The notes beneath the pieces were generated by a model that saw only the letters and a list, made by a program, of their open reading frames with translations, was not told where the DNA came from and searched no databases. A program made the translations under genes and the position numbers. From Deltaproteobacteria bacterium (lineage in GTDB: Bacteria > Myxococcota_A > UBA9160 > UBA6930), in NCBI GenBank assembly GCA_029261795.1, contig JAJDAP010000021.1, positions 1 to 43,042 of the forward strand: a stretch of 43,042 nt of DNA. The letters run 5' to 3'. Shown piece after piece: positions 25,366-36,700 of the stretch (the stretch's first letter is position 1; each line of letters starts with the position of its first letter).

Positions 25366-26640
25366 ATGCAGGGCATCGACGCGATTCCCGACGCCACTTT
25401 CGGCAAGTTCCTGGCTGAGACCGGGGTCGTCTCGGCTGACGATATCGAGGAAGCCAGCCAGAGCATGGTCCTGTTCGGCGGGCGGCTTGGGACGAGCTTG
25501 ATCGAGGCCGGAATCCTCACCGTTGCGGAAACGGAAGTGCAGCTCGCTGCCTACTACGGGCTGCAGCCGGTGCCGGACGAATGGCTCGAGCATCCCGACC
25601 CCGGCGCGCGCGGCGCGCTTCCAGCCGAGTTGATCCATCGTCATTCGGCCTATCCGCTCTGGTTCGAGAAGCGCACCTTGCACATCGGATTCATCGATCC
25701 GCGCGATGAAGCCGCCATCGACGAGATTTCCTTCGCCAGCGGCTGCAGGGTCGTGCGCTACGTGCTGCCGGAGTGTCGCTTCGCCTGGCTCATGGAGAAG
25801 GGCTTCGGCATCAAACCGAACCTCCGATTCTCCAACCTGATGCTCGAGGCCGAGACATCCCGGGAGCGGCGCGCCAACCCGCGCGTGGCGGCTCCGGCGC
25901 CGGAACCCGAGCGCCAACACTTCGATGTCGAACCGTTGGCCGCGGAGCTCGACCTGACCGAGGAATATGTCGAGCGCCCCGTCGAACCGGCAACCGAGCC
26001 GACCTCTCCGCTCGAGGCCAAGACCGAGACCGACCTCTCGAGCCGGGCAGTCGCGCCGGTGGCGAACGCTGCGCCTTCGAGCCGAGATGAGTCCTGGGAG
26101 TTCTCGAAGCACACCGAAGCCGCTCCTCCGGCACCGAGGCCCGGACCCGCCGAGATTTCGAGGCTCGAACGGGTCCTGCTCGAAGCGCAGCGGCGCGAGG
26201 ATGTTATTCGAGCGGCCGTCCAGATTGCATCGGGTTACGCAGAGTTCGCCGGCCTCTTCGTGGTGCGCGCCGACATGGCGACTGGCGCCTGCGCCTGGCG
26301 AGAGGGCGATTGGTTGGACATCGAATCGATCGCCATCCCGACGCTCCACGGAAACGTGCTGGCCGAAGCAGCCAACGAAAATCGCTGCGTCCGCACCAAA
26401 CCGGAAACGCAGCTCGACCGAAAGCTGGCCGACGCGATCGGGGGCGAAGCGGTTCAGGAACTCGCCGCGATCCCGATCTCGCTGGGCGGGCGGGTCGTCA
26501 ACCTGCTGCTGGTGGATGGGGCAACCGTCCCGATCTCGCAGTTCGCCATGAAGGCGCTCTGCGAACTCGCTCCAATGGTGGCGGCCGCCTACGAGCGGCT
26601 GATCCTGGCTCGAAAGCAGCTCGCCACAGGCGGCGCGTGA
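25366..26640 (+). CDS. MshEN (GspE N-terminal-like) and GAF-like domain protein without ATPase
   Basis: 424 residues. ATG 25366 is chosen over the upstream GTG 25324 because GGAGG lies 6 bases before it. Residues 1-150 match the GspE/PilB N-terminal (MshEN) domain, with a motif GGRLGTSLIEAGILTVAETE close to the c-di-GMP-binding RLGxxLxxxG pattern. Residues 160-260 are a Pro/Glu/Ala-rich linker. Residues 265-415 resemble a GAF domain (GYAEFAGLFVVRADMATGAC and LAAIPISLGGRVVNLLLVDG). There is no Walker motif, so it is not a secretion ATPase. It is probably a regulator or scaffold. It converges on purA. Confidence 0.72.
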   Translation: MQGIDAIPDATFGKFLAETGVVSADDIEEASQSMVLFGGRLGTSLIEAGILTVAETEVQLAAYYGLQPVPDEWLEHPDPGARGALPAELIHRHSAYPLWFEKRTLHIGFIDPRDEAAIDEISFASGCRVVRYVLPECRFAWLMEKGFGIKPNLRFSNLMLEAETSRERRANPRVAAPAPEPERQHFDVEPLAAELDLTEEYVERPVEPATEPTSPLEAKTETDLSSRAVAPVANAAPSSRDESWEFSKHTEAAPPAPRPGPAEISRLERVLLEAQRREDVIRAAVQIASGYAEFAGLFVVRADMATGACAWREGDWLDIESIAIPTLHGNVLAEAANENRCVRTKPETQLDRKLADAIGGEAVQELAAIPISLGGRVVNLLLVDGATVPISQFAMKALCELAPMVAAAYERLILARKQLATGGA

Positions 26641-26645
26641 AGACA

Positions 26646-26675
26646 CCCGGCCCAGCGCGCGAGCGCCGAGCCGGG
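26646..26675. terminator. candidate bidirectional terminator hairpin
   Basis: The 42-bp gap between the converging MshEN-GAF and purA genes holds the inverted repeat CCCGGC (26646-26651) and GCCGGG (26670-26675), with smaller GCGC pairs inside. There is no T-run, so it is weak as an intrinsic terminator. Confidence 0.4.
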
Positions 26676-26682
26676 CAAACCT

Positions 26683-29564
<2,882 letters not shown>

Positions 29565-29807
29565 GGCTGTCCTCTCCCTACCCTCCCCTGCCCTCCGCGC
29601 AGGCGCGTTGGCAAGGTCGGGGCCATTTCTTCCGGCATCTTCGTGTTCCAGCTGGCGAAGGTGGCCAGCTGTCGGGACCGCATCCGCCCGGGGATGCGTC
29701 CGTCGGAGGACGTTTCCGCCTGGGGTTGGCGGCGGGCGCGTCCATGCCCACGAAAAATGGAGGGTCGCTGAAGCGCCCAGGGGTGTCAAACCAGCGTCGT
29801 CCAGGTT

Positions 29808-29815
29808 GCTAGGGT
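29808..29815 (+). promoter_or_regulatory. possible -10-like element GCTAGGGT upstream of aroA
   Basis: The word lies 8 bases before the aroA ATG and is like those before typA and tetR. If it is a -10, the transcript would be nearly leaderless, and no ribosome binding site is seen between it and the ATG. The 259-bp gap to serA otherwise shows only a minus-strand TTGACA at 29784-29789, which could be a -35 for serA, without a clear -10. Confidence 0.28.
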
Positions 29816-29823
29816 CCGTTGCG

Positions 29824-31098
29824 ATGCAACGCTGGCCCGACCCCTACCCGATCCAGCCCGTCGAAGGGTTCGATGTCCGACTGCGGCCGCCGGGCTCGCG
29901 AAGCCTGACGAACCGCGCCCTGCTGGCTGCCGCTTTGGCCCCCGGGGAGAGCCGGATCGCCGGGATCACGGCCAGCGATGACGCACTGGCCATGCGCCGC
30001 GGCCTCGCGACCCTGGGCGTTCGCATCCACGGCGAAGGGAATGATTGGACCGTCGCGGGCACGGGCGGCCGCTTCGGAGCCCCCAGCGAGGCCATCGACG
30101 TCAACGCTTCCGGTACCACCGCACGCTTCCTGACGGCGGCCGCGTGCCTGGCCCGAGGCCCGGTCGTGTTGGATGGCGCCCCGCGCATGCGGGAACGCCC
30201 GATCGACGATCTCGTGGACGCCTTGACGAGCCTGGGCGCATCGGCGCGCATCCTGGGCAAGAACGGCTGCCCGCCGGTCGAACTCGGCGGTGGCGGGATT
30301 CCCGGCGGCCACGCCACGATCGACGCCGGCCGTTCGAGCCAGTTCGTTTCGGGCCTGTTGCTGGCCGCGCCCTGCGCCGAGCAGGAGGTCGTCCTGAGCC
30401 TCCGCGATGGCGCCCTCGTCTCGCGGCCCTTCGTCGATCTCACGCTCGAGGTGATGCGTGCCTTCGGCGCCCGACCCGAGTGGCGCGATGCGGCGACGCT
30501 GGCGGTTCCCCCGAGCGGATACCAGCCCGCCGACTACGTCGTAGAACCCGATGCCCAGGCGGCAGTCTATGGCTTCGCCGCCGCGGCGATCACGGGCGGC
30601 CGCGTGTTGATCGAGAATCTCTCGGGCGATTCATCCCAGGGCGATCTGGGGATTCTCGATGGTCTCGAGCAGATGGGATGCCAGGTCTCGCGCCGAAGCG
30701 ATGCGATCGAGGTGCGCGGCCCGAAGAAACTCCGGGGCATTCGGATCGACGGCAACGCCTGGCCGGACGCGGTACTGGCGTTGGCCGTCGTCGCGCTGTT
30801 CGCCGACAGCCCGACGGAGGTCACCGGCCTCGCGCATCTGCGTATCAAGGAAACCGATCGCCTCGCCGCACTGGAAACCGAGTTGCGAAAGCTCGGAGCC
30901 ACGGCCCATGCCGATGGCGATCGATTGCGTATCGAGCCCGGCACGCTCCGCCCCGCCGAGATCGAGACCTACGACGACCACCGCATGGCCATGTCGTTCG
31001 CCCTCGCCGGACTCCGGACGCCCGGTGTCACGATTCGCGATCCCGGCTGCGTCTCCAAGACCTGGCCGGATTTCTTCGACGTTCTGGCTACCTGGTAG
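29824..31098 (+). CDS. aroA: 3-phosphoshikimate 1-carboxyvinyltransferase (EPSP synthase)
   Basis: 424 residues from ATG 29824; the frame is open far upstream, but this start matches the family length. It joins shikimate-3-phosphate with PEP in the aromatic amino acid pathway. Typical parts are ASGTTARFLTAA near 97, PRMRERPIDDLVDAL near 122, RSSQFVSGLLLAAP near 172, WPDAVLALAVVALFA (catalytic Asp) near 313, LRIKETDRLAALETELRKLG (Glu) near 340 and YDDHRMAMSFALAGL near 380. The normally invariant Lys of PGSKS is Arg here (PGSRSLTNR, residue 26). It is divergent from serA. Confidence 0.95.
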   Translation: MQRWPDPYPIQPVEGFDVRLRPPGSRSLTNRALLAAALAPGESRIAGITASDDALAMRRGLATLGVRIHGEGNDWTVAGTGGRFGAPSEAIDVNASGTTARFLTAAACLARGPVVLDGAPRMRERPIDDLVDALTSLGASARILGKNGCPPVELGGGGIPGGHATIDAGRSSQFVSGLLLAAPCAEQEVVLSLRDGALVSRPFVDLTLEVMRAFGARPEWRDAATLAVPPSGYQPADYVVEPDAQAAVYGFAAAAITGGRVLIENLSGDSSQGDLGILDGLEQMGCQVSRRSDAIEVRGPKKLRGIRIDGNAWPDAVLALAVVALFADSPTEVTGLAHLRIKETDRLAALETELRKLGATAHADGDRLRIEPGTLRPAEIETYDDHRMAMSFALAGLRTPGVTIRDPGCVSKTWPDFFDVLATW

Positions 31099-31116
31099 CC
31101 GCTCGCTAGCTGAAAC

Positions 31117-31130
31117 CCGCCGGACGGCGG
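31117..31130. terminator. hairpin between converging aroA and exbD
   Basis: CCGCC (31117-31121) and GGCGG (31126-31130) pair around GGAC in the 33-bp gap. Short, broken T-runs follow on both strands (GTTTCTT on plus, GGTTTC on minus), so it could end both transcripts. Confidence 0.45.
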
Positions 31131-31131
31131 C

Positions 31132-31557
31132 CTAACGTTTCTTCAACTTCGAGGTCGCCAGCGCGAAACCCTCGGCACCGGCGAGCTGGGCCTGGTCGAG
31201 CACGAAGACGGCCTCGCCGTAGATGATCTCGCGATCTCCGCGCAGGATCACGGTCTTGTCTTCCGAGGCCGCCAGCGCGTTCTCCAGGTAGGCCCGAAGC
31301 GCGTCCTTGCGAACCGCTTCCCCGTTTACTTCGATGCTGCCGCTGGTATCGATCGTCACTGTGACGGCCTTCGGCGGCGTGTCGGACGCTTGCTCGGCCC
31401 CCGGGAGATCCACCTTCTTGCCGGTATTCGCGATGACCGACGACGTCACCATGAAGATGATCAACAGGACCAGGAAGACGTCCGTCAGCGGGGTGATGTT
31501 GATCTCGGCGACGATGCCGCCGGTGTCGTCATCTTCCGACGGGAGCGAGATTGCCAT
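31132..31557 (-). CDS. ExbD/TolR family proton-channel subunit
   Basis: 141 residues from ATG 31557 with GGAGG 9 bases upstream. One membrane segment, TPLTDVFLVLLIIFMVTSSV near 22, holds the proton-carrying Asp of the family. The periplasmic domain (residues 45-141) has VTVTIDTSGSIEVNGEAV and LRGDREIIYGEAVFVLDQAQ, typical of ExbD/TolR. It pairs with the ExbB-like protein to power a TonB- or TolA-type partner. The start lies inside the exbB-like gene (29-bp overlap). Confidence 0.92.
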   Translation of the reverse strand: MAISLPSEDDDTGGIVAEINITPLTDVFLVLLIIFMVTSSVIANTGKKVDLPGAEQASDTPPKAVTVTIDTSGSIEVNGEAVRKDALRAYLENALAASEDKTVILRGDREIIYGEAVFVLDQAQLAGAEGFALATSKLKKR

Positions 31558-32197
31558 CCGGCACCTCCTGTTCGCCGGCTTCGAGGAAGAGGAGCGCCTG
31601 GACGAAACGTTCACTCGAGCGCGTACAGGTCGCCGAGATCGAGCCCACCCGGGTCTGCAGCCAGTTGAACAACATGAGCGCCACGATCGCCACCAACAAT
31701 CCGATCGCGGTAGCGATCAACGCCTCGGAAATTCCGGCGGATACGACCTCGAAACCCGCGTCGCCACTTTCGGCGATGGCGCCGAACGCGATCATGATGC
31801 CGATGACGGTACCGAGCAGGCCGATGTAAGGCGCGAGCGACCCGATCGTTCCGATGAACCACAGGCCGCGACGCAAGTCGGAAAGCAATTCGGCCCGAGC
31901 CGTGTGGAGAACTTCGTTCAGGTCCTCGAGCGCGATCGACTTCCAGCGAAGCCCTTCGCCGAACACCTCCGCCATCGGCGTACTCGACGCTTCGCATAAC
32001 GTGCGCGCGGCAGACAGATCGCGACGCACGAGACATTCGACGAGCTTGCGCGTGAGTTCGCGCGTACCCGCTTCGAGCCCGCGGTACTTCAGCGTGCGCT
32101 CGAAGGCGATGCCGAACACGATCACCGACAGGATGGCCAGCGGGATCGTGGTGAAGCGGCCGGTCCAGAGGAGCTCGAGGAGCTCCGCCCATTCCAT
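31529..32197 (-). CDS. MotA/TolQ/ExbB family proton-channel subunit
   Basis: 222 residues from ATG 32197 (a TTG two codons upstream is an alternative). Three membrane segments are seen: TTIPLAILSVIVFGIAFERT near 18, GSLAPYIGLLGTVIGIMIAF near 117 and ISEALIATAIGLLVAIVALM near 157, with the Thr/Ser pore residues of the family in the latter two. It forms the stator ring with the ExbD-like protein. The pair is divergent from a TolA/TonB-like gene, which is the likely energised partner. ExbB versus TolQ identity cannot be decided. Confidence 0.92.
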   Translation of the reverse strand: MEWAELLELLWTGRFTTIPLAILSVIVFGIAFERTLKYRGLEAGTRELTRKLVECLVRRDLSAARTLCEASSTPMAEVFGEGLRWKSIALEDLNEVLHTARAELLSDLRRGLWFIGTIGSLAPYIGLLGTVIGIMIAFGAIAESGDAGFEVVSAGISEALIATAIGLLVAIVALMLFNWLQTRVGSISATCTRSSERFVQALLFLEAGEQEVPDGNLAPVGR

Positions 32198-32251
32198 GTT
32201 CAAGGATTCTTCCCCCTTGGTGCACCGTACGCAGCAGGCGCCCTCGCGGTT

Positions 32252-32261
32252 GCGAATTCGC
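32252..32261. promoter_or_regulatory. 10-bp palindrome GCGAATTCGC in divergent region
   Basis: A perfect palindrome lies 55 bases upstream of the exbB-like start, in an otherwise less GC-rich stretch where its promoter is expected; GAATT recurs just after it. It may be an operator but no regulator is implied. Confidence 0.25.
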
Positions 32262-32305
32262 TTGAATTGTCCGGGCGCGCATTGAGTACCGGAAAGCCGG
32301 GCGCG

Positions 32306-32335
32306 TTGACACCCCCGGCCGCCACTGGGTAGGAT
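32306..32335 (+). promoter_or_regulatory. near-consensus sigma-70 promoter of the tolA/tonB-like operon
   Basis: TTGACA (32306-32311) and TAGGAT (32330-32335) are separated by 18 bp. This is the best housekeeping-type promoter noticed in the window. Transcription would begin near 32342, about 275 bases upstream of the first start codon, giving a long leader. Confidence 0.6.
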
Positions 32336-32341
32336 GCCTTC

Positions 32342-32550
32342 ACGAGCAAAAAAGTGTGCGATCTCAGTGGGTTGCGTGTGACTCGCACGCCCCCGACAGG
32401 AACCTGCGCAGCGCTTGCCGTCGAAACGGCGGGGGCTCCGGGAACCACACGGGGTCGCGTGCCGTATCGCGGCTTGGAGGACACTGACCGTGGGGGGCCG
32501 GTGTCCCTATCCGGTGGCAAGCCTCCCACACGGGATCCCGATCGAGACAG
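32342..32550 (+). ncRNA. candidate structured leader RNA or small RNA
   Basis: The transcript from the promoter at 32306 can form a long-range closing stem from three segments: CGATC/GATCG (32359-32363, 32540-32544), GGG/CCC (32369-32371, 32537-32539) and GTGTG/CACAC (32376-32380, 32527-32531). Inside it are GCACGC-CCCC with GGGG-TC-GCGTGC (32385-32394, 32451-32462), a GCCGT-CGAA-ACGGC hairpin (32417-32430), and GGCTT/AAGCC (32471-32475, 32519-32523) enclosing GGACAC/GTGTCC (32479-32484, 32501-32506). A competing 8-bp hairpin (32354-32361 with 32383-32390) would break the closing stem. No known RNA family was recognised. High GC makes chance pairing possible. Confidence 0.4.
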
Positions 32551-32615
32551 TGGACGGAATGAGTGGATGACCCACGACACCAGCAAAGAAACGCGGCCCG
32601 TGGACGGTCCTTCGC

Positions 32616-33731
32616 ATGGCTGAGGGCTGGAGCGTCCATCGTCGCAAGCGGCGCGTCTCGCCGATGCGTTCGGGCCGTGCCGTGGGATCGCTCGCCCTCG
32701 CCCCTGCCGGCGCGCCGATCGAGTTTCCCGGCAGTGAGATGCCGGAGCCCCAGAGCGCGCGCGAACGGCTGCTGGCCGGCGCCGTCTCTTTCGCACTCCA
32801 CGCCGGTGCGATCGGATTGATGGCTCTGCTGGCGGCCCTTGCACCGGACGAACTCGTCGAGCAGATCATCGAGGTCACGCGCCTCCCGGACACGGTGAGC
32901 GAAGAGCGCTCGGCGCCGCGGCCCAAGGTGATCGCCGAAAGTGCGGGGCGTTATGACCCCGCTCCGCAAGCCGTTCCGACCTTGATTCCGAATCCGGCCG
33001 TGATCCAGCATCGCGCCGCGGTCGTGAAGGCCACGGCCCTGCGCCGCGAGGCCGTGAGTGCGGCGGCAGCGCCCAAACAGGTCGCCCGCGCCTCGGTCCA
33101 GGTGGCCCAGGTGCGCGCCTATCAATCCTTGGCCTCTGCCACCGCCAGTGCGGTCGAAGTCGATGCCGCAGCGCCCTTGATCGAAGGCCCCGTCGATGTC
33201 CAGGCCCCGGTCGGGATCTCCGGAGGCCCCCGTCAGGTCACCACCGGCAGCACCGCCGGGATCGCGGATGCCAGCGCCCTGGGCACCGGCTCCTCGGTTC
33301 GCGACGGAATCGCCTCCAACCGTGACGTATTCGGCGGCAAGACCGGCGCGCGCGCCCAGGTCGACTGGGAGGTCGGCGAAGGCGGCGGGCGCGGTAGCGG
33401 CGGGGACGGCACCGGGCCCGGCGGCATCTCGTTGAAGGAATGCAAGAACCGGCCGGAGGTGGACCAGTACCTCCAGCGAATCAAGGACCGGGTCTTCGTG
33501 CGCTGGAACGCAGATGGGTTCGAGGGAACCCAGGACGTCCGGATCCAGTTCACGCTGGATCCGTCCGGCTCCGCTCGACGCATTCAACTCGTGCAGGCCA
33601 CCTCCCCTTCCGCTGGCGATTCGGCCGTGCGCGCCATGCGCGCCTCGTCTCCGTTCGACACGATGTCCGATCGCGTGCGCTGCATCGCGGGCGACGCCAT
33701 CACGCTCACGTTCACGAGTGAAACCTTCTAA
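32616..33731 (+). CDS. TolA/TonB-like energy transducer
   Basis: 371 residues from ATG 32616 (ATG 32664-region alternatives lie downstream). A cytoplasmic N-terminus of about 50 residues is followed by one membrane segment (LLAGAVSFALHAGAIGLMAL) and a long Ala/Val/Pro/Gly-rich periplasmic stretch to about 270. The C-terminal domain has LKECKNRPEVDQYLQRIKDR, VFVRWNADGF, VRIQFTLDPSGSARRIQLVQ and DRVRCIAGDAITLTF; two Cys, the amphipathic helix and the beta pattern resemble TolA domain III or TonB-C. It is divergent from exbBD, its likely motor, and overlaps the next gene by 14 bp. Confidence 0.8.
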   Translation: MAEGWSVHRRKRRVSPMRSGRAVGSLALAPAGAPIEFPGSEMPEPQSARERLLAGAVSFALHAGAIGLMALLAALAPDELVEQIIEVTRLPDTVSEERSAPRPKVIAESAGRYDPAPQAVPTLIPNPAVIQHRAAVVKATALRREAVSAAAAPKQVARASVQVAQVRAYQSLASATASAVEVDAAAPLIEGPVDVQAPVGISGGPRQVTTGSTAGIADASALGTGSSVRDGIASNRDVFGGKTGARAQVDWEVGEGGGRGSGGDGTGPGGISLKECKNRPEVDQYLQRIKDRVFVRWNADGFEGTQDVRIQFTLDPSGSARRIQLVQATSPSAGDSAVRAMRASSPFDTMSDRVRCIAGDAITLTFTSETF

Positions 33732-36700
33732 TCCGCGGGGCTTCGCCCTCGCTGCCCTCGCCCTCGGCTTTGCCGCGTCGGCGAGCGCACAGGTGGCACC
33801 GGTCGTTCTCGACTTCGACGAGAACGAGAAGGTCTCGGCGAAGCGCGTCGACACCAACCGCGACGGCCGGCACGACGAGTTCATCTACTACGAGGACGGC
33901 GAACCGGTTCGCGCGGAGCAGGACGCCGATCACGATGGCCAGCTCGATACCTGGGTCGATCATGGTCCGGGCGGAGCGCCGCTCCACCAGGAACGGGACG
34001 TCAACGGCGATGGCGTCCGCGATCAATGGATCGATTTCGAGAACGGCCAGCCCGTGCTCCAGAAGGACGACACGAACTACGACGGCGAAGTCGACGCCGT
34101 GCTCACATACCGCGACGGCCAGGCCGAACTCCGCGAGGAGGATTCGGACTATGACGGAAAGACCGACCGCCGCATCCGCTATCGCGACGACGTTCCGGTC
34201 AGCGTCGAAGAGGATTCAGACGAGGATGGCCGCCCGGAGATCCGTGCCGAGTACGGCAGCGACGGCAAGAAGACCCTCGAGAAGCAGGACACCGACCGCG
34301 ACGGGCGTTTCGATGTCGAGATCGCCTACCAGGCGGGCGTGCGTGCGCGCATGTCCGAAGACACGAACGGTTCGGGTTCCCCGAACGTAACGACGGACTA
34401 TGTGGGCGGTGAGATCGCGACCCGCCGCGCAGACACGAGCGGCGACGGTCAACCCGACGTCGTCTCCAGCTACGAAGCCGGCGAAGAAGTCCGACAGGTC
34501 CGGGACTCCGACTACGACGGCAACGCCGATCTCGTCGTCCTGTTCCGGGACGGCGAGAAGCAACGCGAGGATTTCGATCGGGACGACGACGGCAAGGTCG
34601 ACCTCGAGCGCCACTATGCCGATGGCCGGAAATCATTCGAGAAGGAGGACAGCAACCGCGATGGTGCCTTCGACGTCGAAACGCGTTTCCTCGGCGAAAC
34701 GAAACTGGAAGCGAAGGCCGACGGCGACCACGACGGCGAGTTCGACGCCTTCGTAACCTTCGAGGCGGGCCTCCGAGCGCGCCAGGAAGAGGACCAGAAC
34801 CACGACGGAACCATCGACGCCATCTTCCTCTACGACAGCGATGGCGAGAACGTCCGAGACGAACAACGCGATACCGATTTCGACGGGCGTTTCGAAACCC
34901 ACGCGAACTACCGCCGTGGTCGGCTGCTGCGCAAGGAGATCGATCGCGCCGGCGTGGGCAAGCCGGACCGGATCGAAAGCTACCGTGAAGGCCGGCTCGA
35001 ACTGGTCGAACTCGACGAAGATGCCGATGGCCGCCCCGAACTCTGGAATTTCTACGACACCGATGGCCGACTGGAGAAGCAGGAGAAGGACACCAACGGC
35101 TCCGGTGAGCCGGACACCTACGTCACGCTATTCCCGGGTAGTGAAACGATTCGACGCGTACTCACAGACAAGGATGGCGACGGCAACATCGACACCTGGC
35201 GCAACAACGACGAGACGGGAGCAACCGTCACCCTGGAAACCGACGAGAACGGGGACGGCGAAGCCGACCGCGTGGTCCGCTTCGAAGCCGGAATAGCGGC
35301 GGGTTTCCAGGCGGATACAGACTTCGACGGTACACCCGATGTGGAAGGAGACCTGGCCGAGGATGGCACGGTCCGCGCCGAGCGGCGCACCACAGGAGGA
35401 TCGGGCTTCGACCTGGAGGTAGAGTACGCCGACGGTCAGAAGGTGCGCGAAGCGAAGGACAACGATGGCGACGGAAAACCCGACGTCGTATCGCACTTCG
35501 CCGCGGGCGAACTCGTCCGTCAGGAGCAGGACACCGACGGCGACGGGCGCACCGATACCATGCTCTTCTTCGAGGGCGGCAAGAAGGTTCGCCAGGAGCG
35601 TGACACCGATGGCAACGGACGACCGGACGAGACGCTTCACTATGCCTCCGACGGGTCCGTCGAACGCGAAGAAACCGATCGCAATGCTGACGGCACCGCA
35701 GATTTCAGGCGGCTCCGCCGCGCCGGGACCATCACGCGAGAAGAGGAGGATGGCGACCACGACGGTCACTTCGAGCTGATCACGACCTTCACCGGCGGCG
35801 TCCCGGACCTGACCGAACGCGACGACAACGCCGATGGCAAACTCGAGCTGCGAGTGACCTACGCGGGAGGCCTCAAACTCCGACAGGAAGAAGATCGAAG
35901 CGGCGACGGAAAGTTCGACGTGGTGACGCACTTCGGTGCCGACGAAGTTCCGGTTCGCCTCGAACAAGATACCGACAGCGACGGACGCTTCGAAACCACC
36001 ACCCGACTCGAAGCCGGTGTACCGGCACAGGTCGATCGCGACCGCGATGGCGACGGACGGGCTGACGTGATCGTGACCTATCGCGACGGCGCTGAAGTAG
36101 AAACGCGACAAGACGATGATTTCGACGGTGAATTCGAAGCGCGCTTCGCCGCGATCGCGGGGGGCGGACAACAGCAGAGCGAGGATCGAAACGGGGACGG
36201 GAAACCCGACACCACCATCACCCTCGACGCTGACGGCCAGATCACACGACGCGAAGAGGATCGGGATTTCGACGGAAGATCGGACCTGATCGCGACCTTC
36301 GTCGGCGGGGTCGCCCGCTCGCTGCGCCAGGATTCCGGCGGACACGGTTGTTTCGATCGCGAGGAAGACTACGACGCCAAGGGCGAGGCCCTCGAGATCC
36401 GCCTCGACGAGAACGGCGACTGCAAGATCGATCTCTGGTCACGTTATGCGGGGGGGCGAACGGACTGGCAAGCCCAGGATCAACGCGCTGAGGGCCAGGC
36501 GACCGTCTTCACACGCTTCGACGGCCAGGATCGGCCGGTCTTGCAAGAACTTCGCAGTGAAGGCAAGAAACTCCCGGACACGAAGCTCTTCTTCCGAGAA
36601 GACGGGCAGGTCCGCAGCCAGTGCCTCGACAGCGACCTCAACGGCAGCCTCGACCTACGCTACCGGGTGAGCGGCGGCGTCGTGACCGACAGCCTCGTCG

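Noticed and set aside
32285..32415. Cobalamin riboswitch: GCCACTG and a B12-box-like ACAGGAACCTGC before a TonB-like gene
   Set aside because: The GGGAA/GGTCCC core and the proper spacing between the conserved blocks are missing, and GCCACTG lies in the promoter spacer, so it would not be transcribed.
32342..32550. 6S RNA, RNase P, tmRNA or SRP RNA
   Set aside because: The fold is branched rather than the rod of 6S RNA, and none of the conserved sequence blocks of the other three is present.
35128..36345. 405-codon open frame on the minus strand opposite the repeat gene
   Set aside because: It mirrors the DxDxDG codons of the plus strand and has no family likeness; the plus-strand frame has a signal peptide and regular repeats.
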